Assembly: GCA_020636215.1 (NCBI GenBank)
Contig: JACJYG010000006.1
Coordinates: 1,178,001 to 1,242,000 of the forward strand
Direction: 5' to 3'
DNA: 64,000 bases
Origin: Lewinellaceae bacterium
GTDB taxonomy: Bacteria; Bacteroidota; Bacteroidia; Chitinophagales; Saprospiraceae
Both the position numbers and the translations under genes were made by a program. Below, piece after piece: positions 41,838 to 50,559 of the stretch; position 1 is the stretch's first letter; each line of letters opens with the position of its first letter. The notes under the pieces were generated by a model, which saw only the letters and a list, made by a program, of their open reading frames with translations, was not told where the DNA came from and did not search any database.

Positions 41838-42872
41838 ATGAGCAGCATCAACCATCTAGTCCGTTCAAATATCCTCCGCTTAACTCCTTACTCCTCGGCC
41901 CGCAGCGAATACAAGGGCTGGGCGGAGATTTTCCTGGACGCCAACGAAAACCCCTATGATACGGGTTACAATCGCTACCCCGACCCCTTGCAATGGAAGC
42001 TGAAGGAGCGGATCAGCGTCTTAAAAGGCGTCGCTCCGGAAAACATCTTCCTGGGCAACGGTAGCGATGAGGCCATCGACCTGCTCATCCGGATCTTTTG
42101 CGAGCCGGGGGTGGATCATATTATTACCCTGCCGCCTACATACGGGATGTACAAAGTATCAGCCGATATTGCAAATGTGCCGGTAAAAGAGGTGCTGCTG
42201 GATAAAGATTTCCAACCGGATGTTGCCGCCATTTTATCAGCTGCTGACGGACACTCCAAGCTCCTCTTCCTCTGTAGCCCCAATAACCCGACGGCAAATA
42301 GTTTCAAATTGGATAAAGTACAAGAACTTCTGGCCGGTTTTCCGGGCATTGTAGTAGTGGATGAGGCTTATATCGATTTCTCCGGCCAGCCGAGTTGTAT
42401 CAATCTGCTGGCGGAATTCCCGAATCTGGTGGTCATGCAGACCTTCTCTAAGGCCTGGGGAATGGCCGGCATCCGCCTGGGTATGGCCTTTGCTTCTGAG
42501 GAGATTACCGGCCTGTTCAATAAGGTGAAACCACCTTACAATATCAATCAGCTTACTCAGGAGGTGGCCCTGGAAGCCCTGGAAAATCAGCAGCAACAAG
42601 AAGAGTGGGTGCAGCAAATCCTGGGCCAGCGCGTCGTGCTTACCCAATATCTTAGTGGGCTGGACTACGTACAGCGCATTTACCCTTCGGACGCCAATTT
42701 TTTGTTGGTGCGGGTGAAGGATCCAAAGAGTGTTTATGATTTTCTGGTATCAAATGGCATTATCGTACGCGACCGCTCGCGGGTTGCCTTATGTGAAGGC
42801 TGCCTGCGGATTACCATTGGGACGCCGGAGGAAAATGAGCAACTTTTTCGGGCCTTATTGGAGTTTGAATAG
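41838..42872 (+). CDS. hisC: Histidinol-phosphate aminotransferase
   Basis: PLP enzyme that transfers an amino group to imidazole-acetol phosphate. 344 residues: ANENPY substrate motif, NGSDEAIDLLIR, CSPNNPT, VVDEAYIDF and the PLP-lysine motif TFSKAWGMAGIRLG (Lys205), with RDRSRVALCEGCLRITIGTPEEN at the end (conserved Arg). The ATG at 41838 is chosen over an in-frame ATG at 41799 because the extra residues translate a simple repeat (cagtgtgcagtcggcagtg type). Follows hisD by 64 bp. Confidence 0.96.
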   Translation: MSSINHLVRSNILRLTPYSSARSEYKGWAEIFLDANENPYDTGYNRYPDPLQWKLKERISVLKGVAPENIFLGNGSDEAIDLLIRIFCEPGVDHIITLPPTYGMYKVSADIANVPVKEVLLDKDFQPDVAAILSAADGHSKLLFLCSPNNPTANSFKLDKVQELLAGFPGIVVVDEAYIDFSGQPSCINLLAEFPNLVVMQTFSKAWGMAGIRLGMAFASEEITGLFNKVKPPYNINQLTQEVALEALENQQQQEEWVQQILGQRVVLTQYLSGLDYVQRIYPSDANFLLVRVKDPKSVYDFLVSNGIIVRDRSRVALCEGCLRITIGTPEENEQLFRALLEFE

Positions 42873-42954
42873 TGAAAATAAGTAGCGGCGGGCAGTGATA
42901 ATCAAGAATGAGCCTGAGTAAGGGGAGGGTTAAAGTTGGTGCGATGAAAGAGGG

Positions 42955-43090
42955 CATTCGTTATGAATGTAATGGTGATAAATATAATGATTATTAAAGT
43001 AATGATTATATTTTGAATGATAATTAATGTAATCGTTATAAAAATAATCAGTATAAAAATCATGATGATAAATATAACGATTACTTTCTG
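42955..43090. repeat. AT-rich low-complexity spacer between hisC and hisB
   Basis: Built from imperfect words such as TAATGATTAT, GATAAATATAA and TTATAAAAATAATCAGTATAAAA. Strikingly AT-rich within GC-rich surroundings. An ORF through it gives an Ile/Thr/Phe low-complexity peptide with no protein character. The whole hisC-hisB gap (42873-43222) holds no gene. Confidence 0.8.
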
Positions 43091-43222
43091 AACGTTCACA
43101 AAAGTGCAGCCTGGAGGGCAGTTTTACCTCAATTTCATGATCTGAACCCGATTTTTTGATAACATTTTTGCCTGTATCTCCTTTGCAAGAGGACACGGTT
43201 ATAAAGAAAAAATCAAAAATTT

Positions 43223-44356
43223 ATGCAACGCCTCCTCATCCTCGACCGCGACGGCACCCTCATTCTGGAGCCGGAAGATTTCCAGATCGACAGCCTGGAA
43301 AAGCTGGACTTTTATCCCAAAGTGTTCCAATATCTCTCCCGCATTGCTCGTGAGCTGGACTTTGAATTCCTGATGATCACCAACCAGGACGGCCTGGGGA
43401 CGGATGTTTTTCCGGAAGATACTTTTTGGCCGGCTCACCATAAAATGATGCAGGCATTCGAAAATGAAGGCATCACCTTCAAGGATGTGTTGATCGACCG
43501 CTCTTTACCAAAGGATAACGCCCCTACGCGCAAACCGCGCACCGGACTGATGACGCCCTATATGAATGGCGCCTATGACCTGGCCAATTCCTTTGTCATC
43601 GGTGACCGCCTGACGGATATTGAGCTGGCTAAAAACCTGGGCGCCAAAGGCATCTGGCTGAATAATGATCCGAACCTTGGATCAGAGGAACTGGAGAGCA
43701 AACGCGCCGAACTGGACCCGGTGATCGCTTTGGCCACTACCGATTGGGCGGAGATCTACCGCTTTCTGAAGTTGACTCAGCGTACGGCTGAAGTGCGCCG
43801 CACCACCCACGAAACCGACATTCACATCCGCCTCAATCTCGATGGATCCGGCCGTTCCGACAATCAAACCGGCCTGGGCTTTTTTGACCACATGCTCGAC
43901 CAACTGGCGAAACATTCCGGTTCGGACCTGGAAGTGAAAGTGAAGGGTGACCTCCACATCGACGAGCACCATACCATCGAAGATACGGCCCTGGCCTTGG
44001 GCGAGGCCTTCGCCAAAGCCCTGGGCGACAAGCGGGGCATCGAACGCTACGGCTTTTGCCTGCCTATGGACGATTGCCTGGCGCAGGTGGCCATCGACTT
44101 CGGCGGCCGCCCCTGGCTGGTGTGGGAAGCGGATTTTAAACGCGAAAAGATCGGCGAAATGCCCACCGAGATGTTCTTACACTTCTTCAAGTCGTTCAGC
44201 GACGCGGCGAAGTGCAACCTCAACATCAAGGCAGAGGGCGCCAACGAGCACCACAAGATCGAGGCCATCTTCAAGGCGCTGGCCCGCGCTATTGGTATGG
44301 CCAAGCGGCGGGACGCGGAGAATATGGTGTTGCCAAGCACAAAGGGGGTGTTGTAG
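43223..44356 (+). CDS. hisB: Bifunctional histidinol-phosphatase / imidazoleglycerol-phosphate dehydratase
   Basis: 377 residues. The N-terminal HAD phosphatase (about 1-165) has ILDRDGTLI with the nucleophile and acid Asp pair, ITNQDGLG and GDRLTDIELA. The C-terminal IGPD (about 185-377) has RTTHETDI, GLGFFDHMLDQLAKHSG and DLHIDEHHTIEDTALALG with the His/Glu metal ligands, and a repeat of these with GANEHHKIEAIFKA. The fused form, known from enteric bacteria and Bacteroidota, carries out steps 7 and 9 of the pathway. Start ATG 43223 follows an A-rich stretch. Confidence 0.97.
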   Translation: MQRLLILDRDGTLILEPEDFQIDSLEKLDFYPKVFQYLSRIARELDFEFLMITNQDGLGTDVFPEDTFWPAHHKMMQAFENEGITFKDVLIDRSLPKDNAPTRKPRTGLMTPYMNGAYDLANSFVIGDRLTDIELAKNLGAKGIWLNNDPNLGSEELESKRAELDPVIALATTDWAEIYRFLKLTQRTAEVRRTTHETDIHIRLNLDGSGRSDNQTGLGFFDHMLDQLAKHSGSDLEVKVKGDLHIDEHHTIEDTALALGEAFAKALGDKRGIERYGFCLPMDDCLAQVAIDFGGRPWLVWEADFKREKIGEMPTEMFLHFFKSFSDAAKCNLNIKAEGANEHHKIEAIFKALARAIGMAKRRDAENMVLPSTKGVL

Positions 44357-44522
44357 GAGCGGAGCGTAAGTAATATGCTCTTTGCAGTATAGCGTATGGG
44401 GCGAGGGAGGGGTGCCCTTGGGGTAGAATGGCTGGATGGCTGAATGGTTGGGAGGAGCCTGGCTGCTGTTGGCTGCGGTTGTTTTTTTCATTAACTTTAT
44501 GAGGTCACAAAAAAAACTGGTT

Positions 44523-45122
44523 ATGGCAATTGCTGTCGAAGAAAAGCGGTACACCCTGGAAGAATACCTGGAGATGGAATACCAGGCCGAGCGGCGGCAC
44601 TATTTTTTTAACGGGAAAATCGGGCCTATGCCGTATACCTCAAACAACCACGGTTTGATTGTTGCGAATCTGATTGGGGAGCTACACCAGGCTTCCAAAA
44701 AAACGGCATACAGGGTGTATCCCAGCGACCGCATGCTGTACGTCCCCGAATGCCGGCTCAACTACTACCCGGATGTCATGGTGGTGAAAGGCGAACCGGC
44801 TTTCTATGAGCACTCTAAAAAAATGCACGCCACGCTGAATCCCCATACTATTATCGAAGTGTTGTCCGACAGCACTGAAGAGGGCGACCGGATCGACAAA
44901 TGGCAGTGCTATCGCAAGATCAGCTCCCTGCAACAGTATTTCCTGATCGCCCAGGATCAGGCGTATATCGATTTTTATAACCGCCTCGATGAGACGCGCT
45001 GGGAAAACAGCTATGTAGACAAGCTGAACCAGAAGGTGGCTATTGCCGGCTTTGAGCTCGCGCTCAGCGATATTTATCTGAACGTGAAATTCCCAACCCC
45101 CGAACAAAAATCCGACCAGTAG
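44523..45122 (+). CDS. Uma2-family (DUF820) PD-(D/E)XK-like protein
   Basis: 199 residues: YTLEEYLEMEYQAERRHYFFNGKI at the start, NYYPDVMVV (the Asp of the nuclease-like core), TIIEVLSDSTEEGDRIDKW (Glu-x-Leu-Ser motif) and KISSLQQYFLI. This is the Uma2/DUF820 family, predicted restriction-like nucleases, common in cyanobacteria and Bacteroidota and of unknown role. An upstream in-frame start (44436) would add a hydrophobic stretch made of a degenerate aatggctgg repeat, so ATG 44523 is chosen. It lies between hisB and hisH, 6 bp before hisH, and is probably cotranscribed. Confidence 0.85.
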   Translation: MAIAVEEKRYTLEEYLEMEYQAERRHYFFNGKIGPMPYTSNNHGLIVANLIGELHQASKKTAYRVYPSDRMLYVPECRLNYYPDVMVVKGEPAFYEHSKKMHATLNPHTIIEVLSDSTEEGDRIDKWQCYRKISSLQQYFLIAQDQAYIDFYNRLDETRWENSYVDKLNQKVAIAGFELALSDIYLNVKFPTPEQKSDQ

Positions 45123-45128
45123 AGTAAC

Positions 45129-45740
45129 ATGCCCATCGCTATTATCGACTATAACGCCGGCAACGTGCAGTCCGTCCTCTTTGCGCTGGAGCGCCTGGGG
45201 GCGGATGCTGTTTTGACCGATGACCACGACATAATCCGCTCGGCGGAGAAAGTGATCTTCCCCGGCGTAGGGGAGGCCAACACCACTATGGCTTACCTGA
45301 AGGAACGCGGCATGGACAAGCTTATTCGCAGCCTCACCCAGCCGGTGCTTGGTATCTGCCTGGGTATGCAATTGTTATGCGAGCATAGTGAGGAGAACAA
45401 TACGCCCTGCCTCGGGATCATTCCGCAAAAGGTGCTCCGCTTCGGGCCAAAAGCTGGAGAAAAGGTCCCCCACATGGGCTGGAATAGCCTCCGCAAGCTG
45501 AAGAATGGCTTGTTTACGCCCGAGTTAGAAGGGGAGTATGTTTACTTTGTGCATAGCTATTACGCCGAAGTGGGCCCCTATACTATTGCAACTACCGATT
45601 ACATTCAGCCCTTTAGCTCAGGCCTGCAAAAGGATAATTTCTACGCCACCCAGTTTCATCCGGAAAAGTCCGGAAAAGTGGGAGAACAGATTTTGAAAAA
45701 TTTTCTAATGCTGCAACCTCAACCTCAACCTCAACCTTAA
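45129..45740 (+). CDS. hisH: Imidazole glycerol phosphate synthase, glutaminase subunit
   Basis: HisH frees ammonia from glutamine for HisF. 203 residues; class-I amidotransferase triad Cys77 (LGICLGMQ), His177 and Glu179 (TQFHPEKSGK). The normal fold ends near ILKNFLML; four Gln-Pro pairs follow, encoded by the repeat CAACCT x4, and the stop arises where the next unit is TAACCT. Follows the Uma2 gene by 6 bp. The partner hisF lies 7.5 kb away, past inserts on the other strand. Confidence 0.97.
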   Translation: MPIAIIDYNAGNVQSVLFALERLGADAVLTDDHDIIRSAEKVIFPGVGEANTTMAYLKERGMDKLIRSLTQPVLGICLGMQLLCEHSEENNTPCLGIIPQKVLRFGPKAGEKVPHMGWNSLRKLKNGLFTPELEGEYVYFVHSYYAEVGPYTIATTDYIQPFSSGLQKDNFYATQFHPEKSGKVGEQILKNFLMLQPQPQPQP

Positions 45741-45749
45741 CCTTAACCT
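45714..45749 (+). repeat. Hexanucleotide tandem repeat at the hisH 3' end
   Basis: Four CAACCT units then two TAACCT units, exactly in frame with hisH. The C-to-T change in the fifth unit creates the hisH stop (45738-45740). The end touches the stop codon of the opposite-strand gene (45749-45751). Confidence 0.95.
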
Positions 45750-46177
45750 TAGTTTCCTAATTGCTTAACTACCATCTCTACCCTGTAATTTTCCTTGGGA
45801 ATTTCCTTCCCTTCTTCGGGATAGGGGCTCACCTCAAGCAGGTTGTAAATGTCGTTGCCCACAGTGTCCCGCGCCAGTTCATCATGGCCGGCCCGGCGGA
45901 TGAGCTCGATGGTTTCCTCACCATCTTCCATCTTCAGTTGAAACTGGATTTTTGCCTGCCCTTCCCAAACGCACTCCACACCAGTGGGGCAACGGGAATC
46001 CTCCAGAACATCGGTAAACGTAATGGTCAGGCCACCGCAGTCGCAGGCCGCCGCCTCGCCGAGAGCCAATTCAAAATTTTGGCCGACTTGGAAGGTTTTA
46101 CCCTGCTCGTTGTCACAGTTGAATCCGCCCAAAAGCAAACCAAGGCTCAGAGCTAAAAAGATAAGTTTGGTTCTCAT
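45749..46177 (-). CDS. Small secreted protein, tandem paralogue 1
   Basis: 142 residues. The start MRTKLIFLALSLGLLLGGFNCDNE is a signal peptide with a possible lipidated Cys (LGGFNC is a weak lipobox). The body holds a Cys motif CDCGGLTITF followed by VLEDSRCPTGVECVWEGQAKI, a conserved signature I have seen in hypothetical Bacteroidota lipoproteins but cannot name. The ATG at 46177 is preferred over 46243, which would place a non-signal stretch first. Convergent with hisH, with abutting ends; 62 bp downstream of its paralogue. Confidence 0.8.
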   Translation of the reverse strand: MRTKLIFLALSLGLLLGGFNCDNEQGKTFQVGQNFELALGEAAACDCGGLTITFTDVLEDSRCPTGVECVWEGQAKIQFQLKMEDGEETIELIRRAGHDELARDTVGNDIYNLLEVSPYPEEGKEIPKENYRVEMVVKQLGN

Positions 46178-46239
46178 GGCTATTTTATTAATAAAAACAA
46201 CCTGGCCAACGGAAAGGATGGACAAATGCCCCCTGATTT

Positions 46240-46668
46240 TCAAAGCGTTGAAACCATCAGGGAAACGCGATAGTCCTCATCCCTGATCGCATTGTCTCCT
46301 GCCGGGTAGGGAGATAAGTCCAGGAACAGGACGGAATATTTGCCGATATTCTCACTGGGTAAGGAGCTTTGGATGGCGCTGTAGCTGGGTTCAAAAATCC
46401 GCTCTTCGGTTGAAGTTTTAATTTTTAGCCGGACTTTTACCTGTCCGATCCAGACACAGTCCAACCCAATCGGGCAGCGGGAATCTTCCAACACTTTTTC
46501 AAAGGTGATGGACAAACCGCCACAGCTGCAGTCGCCCTGCTGCCCAGGGGACAGATCAAAGCTTTGGCCTAACTGGAATTCAACAACAGGGGCCTCATTT
46601 ACTGGCTTGTTACAGGCGCTCCAGCTCATGGAGAGCAATAAGGCTAAGATCGGGAAGAAGGTTTTCAT
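46240..46668 (-). CDS. Small secreted lipoprotein, tandem paralogue 2
   Basis: 142 residues: MKTFFPILALLLSMSWSACNK gives a lipoprotein signal with Cys as the likely lipid site. It shares with the next gene CSCGGLSITFEKVLEDSRCP, IGLDCVWIGQ and DLSPYP...DYRVSLMV, so the two are tandem duplicates. Envelope location is likely; role unknown. The pair lies on the strand opposite to the his genes it separates (hisH and hisA). Confidence 0.82.
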   Translation of the reverse strand: MKTFFPILALLLSMSWSACNKPVNEAPVVEFQLGQSFDLSPGQQGDCSCGGLSITFEKVLEDSRCPIGLDCVWIGQVKVRLKIKTSTEERIFEPSYSAIQSSLPSENIGKYSVLFLDLSPYPAGDNAIRDEDYRVSLMVSTL

Positions 46669-46911
46669 ATCTTTTGCTTTTATTTTAGGACGAAGCGAAA
46701 GATGCCATATGTGGGTTTCCCAAAGCTTAAAGTTTTCTTAATTTTCGGCTTCTGATTCAAGTGCAGGTTTATTAAGTTGGCCGTTCATTGCTGGTGGCCC
46801 GTACACCGTACACTACCCACGCCATTTCCTGGACCGTACACCGTGCATTAAAAGAACCTTTACCTCATTATTGCTGTCTTGAAACTATAATAAGAAAACA
46901 ATCTATAATCC

Positions 46912-47640
46912 ATGTACCTTATCCCCGCCATAGATATAATCGACGGCAAGTGCGTGCGCCTCACCCAAGGCGACTACGAGCAGCAGAAAGTTTACAACGA
47001 GGACCCCCTGGAGGTAGCCAAGGCCTACGAAGCCCATGGCCTGAAACGCCTTCATCTGGTCGACCTCGACGGCGCCCGCGCCAGTCGCATCATCAACCAC
47101 AAGGTCCTGGAGCGCATCGCTACCCACACCAACCTCTGGATCGACTTCGGCGGCGGCCTCAAATCGGACGACGACCTCCGTATCGCCTTCGAATGCGGCG
47201 CCCGGCAGGTGACCGGCGGTACGGTGGCGGTGAAGCAGCCTGATTTGTTCCTGGGATGGCTGGAAAAGTACGGTAATGAGCGCATCATTCTGGGGGCAGA
47301 TGTGAAAGAAGGCAAAATCGCCGTCAGCGGCTGGAAGGAGCAGAGCGAACTCGAGCTGTTTGCCTTCCTGGAGGATTACCTCGCCAAAGGCGTCCAATAC
47401 GCTATTTGTACGGATGTCTCCAAAGACGGCCTGCTGCAAGGCTCTGCCCTGGAGTTGTACACCCGGATCCGGGAGCGCTTCCCCGAACTGAAGCTCATCG
47501 CCAGCGGCGGCGTCACCAGCCTGGAGGAGATCGAAAACCTCCGCGAGCTGGGTTGCTTCGGCGCCATTATCGGCAAGGCGATCTACGAGGGGAAGATCAG
47601 TTTGAAGGAGCTGGAAAAGATAGCGGTTGTTAGCGACTGA
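46912..47640 (+). CDS. hisA: ProFAR isomerase (phosphoribosylformimino-5-aminoimidazole carboxamide ribotide isomerase)
   Basis: TIM-barrel enzyme of step 4. 242 residues with catalytic Asp8 (LIPAIDIIDGK) and Asp130 (LGADVKEGK), phosphate-binding GG motifs (DFGGGLKSD, IASGGVTS) and a family-typical end. The gene has its own upstream gap (46669-46911) after the opposite-strand lipoproteins, with repeated CCGTACACCGT words, so it probably has its own promoter. Confidence 0.97.
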   Translation: MYLIPAIDIIDGKCVRLTQGDYEQQKVYNEDPLEVAKAYEAHGLKRLHLVDLDGARASRIINHKVLERIATHTNLWIDFGGGLKSDDDLRIAFECGARQVTGGTVAVKQPDLFLGWLEKYGNERIILGADVKEGKIAVSGWKEQSELELFAFLEDYLAKGVQYAICTDVSKDGLLQGSALELYTRIRERFPELKLIASGGVTSLEEIENLRELGCFGAIIGKAIYEGKISLKELEKIAVVSD

Positions 47641-47660
47641 CTAGGCTATGCCCAATCCCG

Positions 47661-47707
47661 GGAAGTCAGCTGCTAACGCTTCCCGCGTCAGTCAGCGGCT
47701 GACTTCC
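47661..47707. other. Inverted repeat after hisA
   Basis: GGAAGTCAGC (47661-47670) and GCTGACTTCC (47698-47707) face each other; related CAGTCAGTCGCTGAC words follow. Possible terminator for hisA, but the loop is 27 nt and no T run follows, so this is weak. Confidence 0.35.
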
Positions 47708-47786
47708 TTAGGAGAAGAACCAAGGCCAGTCAGTCGCTGACAGCCTAAAGTTGACGCCATTGCAATAGAAGTGGCCGCTTTACAGC

Positions 47787-50246
47787 TCACCTCCGCACTA
47801 CCACCTTCCGCACCGCCATTCCCTGCCCCACCCTCAGCCGCACATAATACAGCCCGTCCGGCAGATGGCCGAGCTGGATGGCCTCGCCATCGCGGATGCT
47901 GCCCGCTCGCCGCCAGAGCAGTTGGCCGGTAGGCGAAAACAGCTCGATTAGATCCACTGTCTGTCCCTGTGTACTCAGGTACAGCGCTCCGTCGGTGGGG
48001 TTGGGAAAGAGTGCGATGCCCGGCGCCCCAGCTTCTTTCGTGGCAACCGGGATATCCGGGAAGGTGAGGGTGGCCGTTGTGCCGCCGATCGGAATAGGGC
48101 TGCCGTCGTTGCGGATGCCGACGACATTTTTGAAACGCAGTTGGGTGCTGTTAGATGGCAGGGGGCCGGAGAACGTTGACTTGCCATTGGTTAGAATGGA
48201 AATCAGCCGCCTTTCCGGGAGAACCTGGCTGGTATCTTTAAGCGTCAACGCATAGTCAATTTTGCCCATAGAGAGGTGTTTTTCAAAAACGCCTAATTCA
48301 CTTCCGCTGAAGCCACCTCCGGGCAGAACGGGGTGGAACAGGCCAAAATAGGCGGTGTCATACTCCAGGGTGAACCCCAATCCGTATAATTCAGGCACCT
48401 GGGCCAGTTCGATGTAAATAGCAAAGTTCGGTAGCCCGGTTGGGAGGTTGCTGAAGTCGACGTTCGGGCTGGGAGCGGCAAACAGTTCCGGCCCTTCCGG
48501 ATACACGGCTTCCGCTTCGTAGCCCGGCTGGGTGCGCTCGTAATGCAGCAGGGTGAAACCCAGGTCTCCCGATCGGACCTGCCCATCGCCATCGGCGTCG
48601 ATATGTTTGAAATTGGCGCCGTTATACTGTGCCTCCGGCCAATCGGGCCCCGGCTGAGGGCTCCAGTTGGCCGGAGTGGTTCGCTCCGGGCCCTGGCTGC
48701 CGAGGGCTATGCCAATGGGCAGTACATCCAGGTGGTTGGCTATGCCGTCCGAATTGGTGTCGCCGGCCCAGACGCAGTCGGCCTCACAATCGGGAGGGGT
48801 GCAGATGCCGGAAAACTGCTGATCGTACCAGGCCTGTAGGTTTTCAACCCCGTCGTACATGGATGTAACGTTTCCGAGGTAGTTGGCACCGGGTTCAAGG
48901 AAAAAAGAGTAAGCTAAATCTATTATCTGGACGCTATCCGGTAAAAAGGTGCCCAGATTAATACCGGGCAACATATGCTGCTCGTAAGGTAAACAGGTTG
49001 TATTATTGGAGGCCCAGGCATTCGGATCGTTAGGGTCACCGGAAAAAGAGAAAGTTGTAATGGGATAGTCTTGTCCGGGATTATAACCGCAACTAAAGGT
49101 AGTTATCGGCTCCCCGTCCCTCCATTTACCATTGAGGCAACGAAAGTATTGCTCGGGTAAAGCAGGGCTCATCATGCCAGGCGAGGTATCTACGCCTCCT
49201 GTACGAAAATAGATCAGAGAGGAGGAGAGCGCGTGATTGAGCACCGTCATCGCCTGTACAGGAGGGTTTTCTCCATAGCTATTTTCTTCACTACAACCGG
49301 TGAGAGCACTCCCATCGAGATTGTTATGGTTATAAGTGAAAACCGTATTACTCGAGGGAGCAGTGCCGAGATGGTCATCCCAGAAGCACCCCAAGTCGAA
49401 GTCGTGCCAAAAACTGGTCAATAGGGAGTCTATGGTTCCACCACTCCGGTTGATCAGTTTGTAGGAGGTGAAGATCGTATGATCGAGTTGGCGGTTTTCT
49501 CTACAACTGAACGCCCAGCAGGTAAGCTGCACCTCCACCTGTAAAGGTTCGCCGCCGGATTCAGCATGGGGCCCTGCCGCATCATTAAAAACACCCCAGG
49601 TGATCTGTTCCGGTATGACAACAGCCTGAGAGACCATCGGATAGTCGCCGGCCAGAGGGGTATAACTTCCATCACCATTCTGATCAAAAAAAGGCGCCAG
49701 CCCCTGAGGGGTATCGGGCAGCTCAAAGCCGTAGATTTCCTGGAAATGCGGGTTGCCTTTCCCGGGCCAGCCCAGGATTTCCGGCAGGGGGCTGTCGATG
49801 ATGCCATTATCTCCGAAATCTGCCAGGTGGGCTTCGATCTGATAGCGGGACACGGTCCATACGCGATTCCAGTTGGCGCACTGTTCCGCCGTGCTTTGCC
49901 CCGGGCTGTCCAGTGGCCCGGGGAAGTATTCGAAATCTTCGGAATTGATGCTGTAGGTGGGGGCGGCTACCCTAAGGTTGCCGTCGGGGCCGTAGCCCGC
50001 CAGCCATAAGCCCTGGGCGTAGATGGTGGCTTTTTTCGGAAACTGAAAAGGCACCTGAAAGGCAGCGCCCTCCTCGTCGAGGAACAAAGTGCCGCTGTTG
50101 TTGATGAAAGCCCGCACCTGGTTTCCGTGCAGGTAAATGCCCTCCGCCGAACCACTGCACGGGGCTGGCTGGGCGTGCAAATGAAGGAAGCCCATGGCCA
50201 GCATGACAATTGAGAGGGTGCAGTTACAGATAAAGGAGCTTTTCAT
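47787..50246 (-). CDS. T9SS-exported protein with dockerin-like segment, paralogue A
   Basis: 819 residues: signal peptide (MKSSFICNCTLSIVMLAMGFLHLHAQ), a long N-terminal region found in Bacteroidota secreted proteins (YLHGNQVRAFINNSG, PEQITWGVFNDA, FTSYKLINRSGG, FWHDFDLGCFWDD), then CVWAGDTNSDGIANHLDVLPIG and DADGDGQVRSGDLG, which look like calcium-binding dockerin-type loops. The end is a T9SS sorting domain (ALFPNPTDGALYLS ... GLYYVRLRVGQG). Surface or secreted role inferred; function unknown. Paralogue B lies upstream in the same direction. They sit between hisA and hisF. Confidence 0.88.
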   Translation of the reverse strand: MKSSFICNCTLSIVMLAMGFLHLHAQPAPCSGSAEGIYLHGNQVRAFINNSGTLFLDEEGAAFQVPFQFPKKATIYAQGLWLAGYGPDGNLRVAAPTYSINSEDFEYFPGPLDSPGQSTAEQCANWNRVWTVSRYQIEAHLADFGDNGIIDSPLPEILGWPGKGNPHFQEIYGFELPDTPQGLAPFFDQNGDGSYTPLAGDYPMVSQAVVIPEQITWGVFNDAAGPHAESGGEPLQVEVQLTCWAFSCRENRQLDHTIFTSYKLINRSGGTIDSLLTSFWHDFDLGCFWDDHLGTAPSSNTVFTYNHNNLDGSALTGCSEENSYGENPPVQAMTVLNHALSSSLIYFRTGGVDTSPGMMSPALPEQYFRCLNGKWRDGEPITTFSCGYNPGQDYPITTFSFSGDPNDPNAWASNNTTCLPYEQHMLPGINLGTFLPDSVQIIDLAYSFFLEPGANYLGNVTSMYDGVENLQAWYDQQFSGICTPPDCEADCVWAGDTNSDGIANHLDVLPIGIALGSQGPERTTPANWSPQPGPDWPEAQYNGANFKHIDADGDGQVRSGDLGFTLLHYERTQPGYEAEAVYPEGPELFAAPSPNVDFSNLPTGLPNFAIYIELAQVPELYGLGFTLEYDTAYFGLFHPVLPGGGFSGSELGVFEKHLSMGKIDYALTLKDTSQVLPERRLISILTNGKSTFSGPLPSNSTQLRFKNVVGIRNDGSPIPIGGTTATLTFPDIPVATKEAGAPGIALFPNPTDGALYLSTQGQTVDLIELFSPTGQLLWRRAGSIRDGEAIQLGHLPDGLYYVRLRVGQGMAVRKVVVRR

Positions 50247-50505
50247 TAGTCCAGATTATTAAGGATCTACCAATATCAGCACTTCTCCGGGGCTATTTTG
50301 AGCATAGTTAAACGGAGAGCCGAAGATGTCGGCAGAATCAGCAATTCAAAGGCCATTTATGCTCCGGAGAGCCTGCCCCATGCCCTAAGGGCGGGGAGCG
50401 TAATGTAAGGCGTGCATCTTAAAGTGGAAAAGCAGAATCAAGGGATGTTGGGCTTTTTTTGGGAGGTGACTTCGAGTTCACCTTCTAAATTGGAAGCCCT
50501 GAAAA

Positions 50506-50537
50506 GTAAGGGGATGAGCGGGAAGTCATCCCCTTAC
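50506..50537 (-). terminator. Terminator of T9SS paralogue B
   Basis: Perfect 12-bp stem GTAAGGGGATGA (50506-50517) / TCATCCCCTTAC (50526-50537), 8-nt loop. Reading on the minus strand it is followed by TTTTC, and it lies 58 bp after the stop of the upstream paralogue. Confidence 0.65.
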
Positions 50538-50559
50538 AACCACGCTTGAAATTCTGTCG

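Noticed and set aside
42902..43099. Ile/Thr/Phe-rich minus ORF between hisC and hisB
   Set aside because: Translation of an AT-rich simple repeat, not a membrane protein gene.
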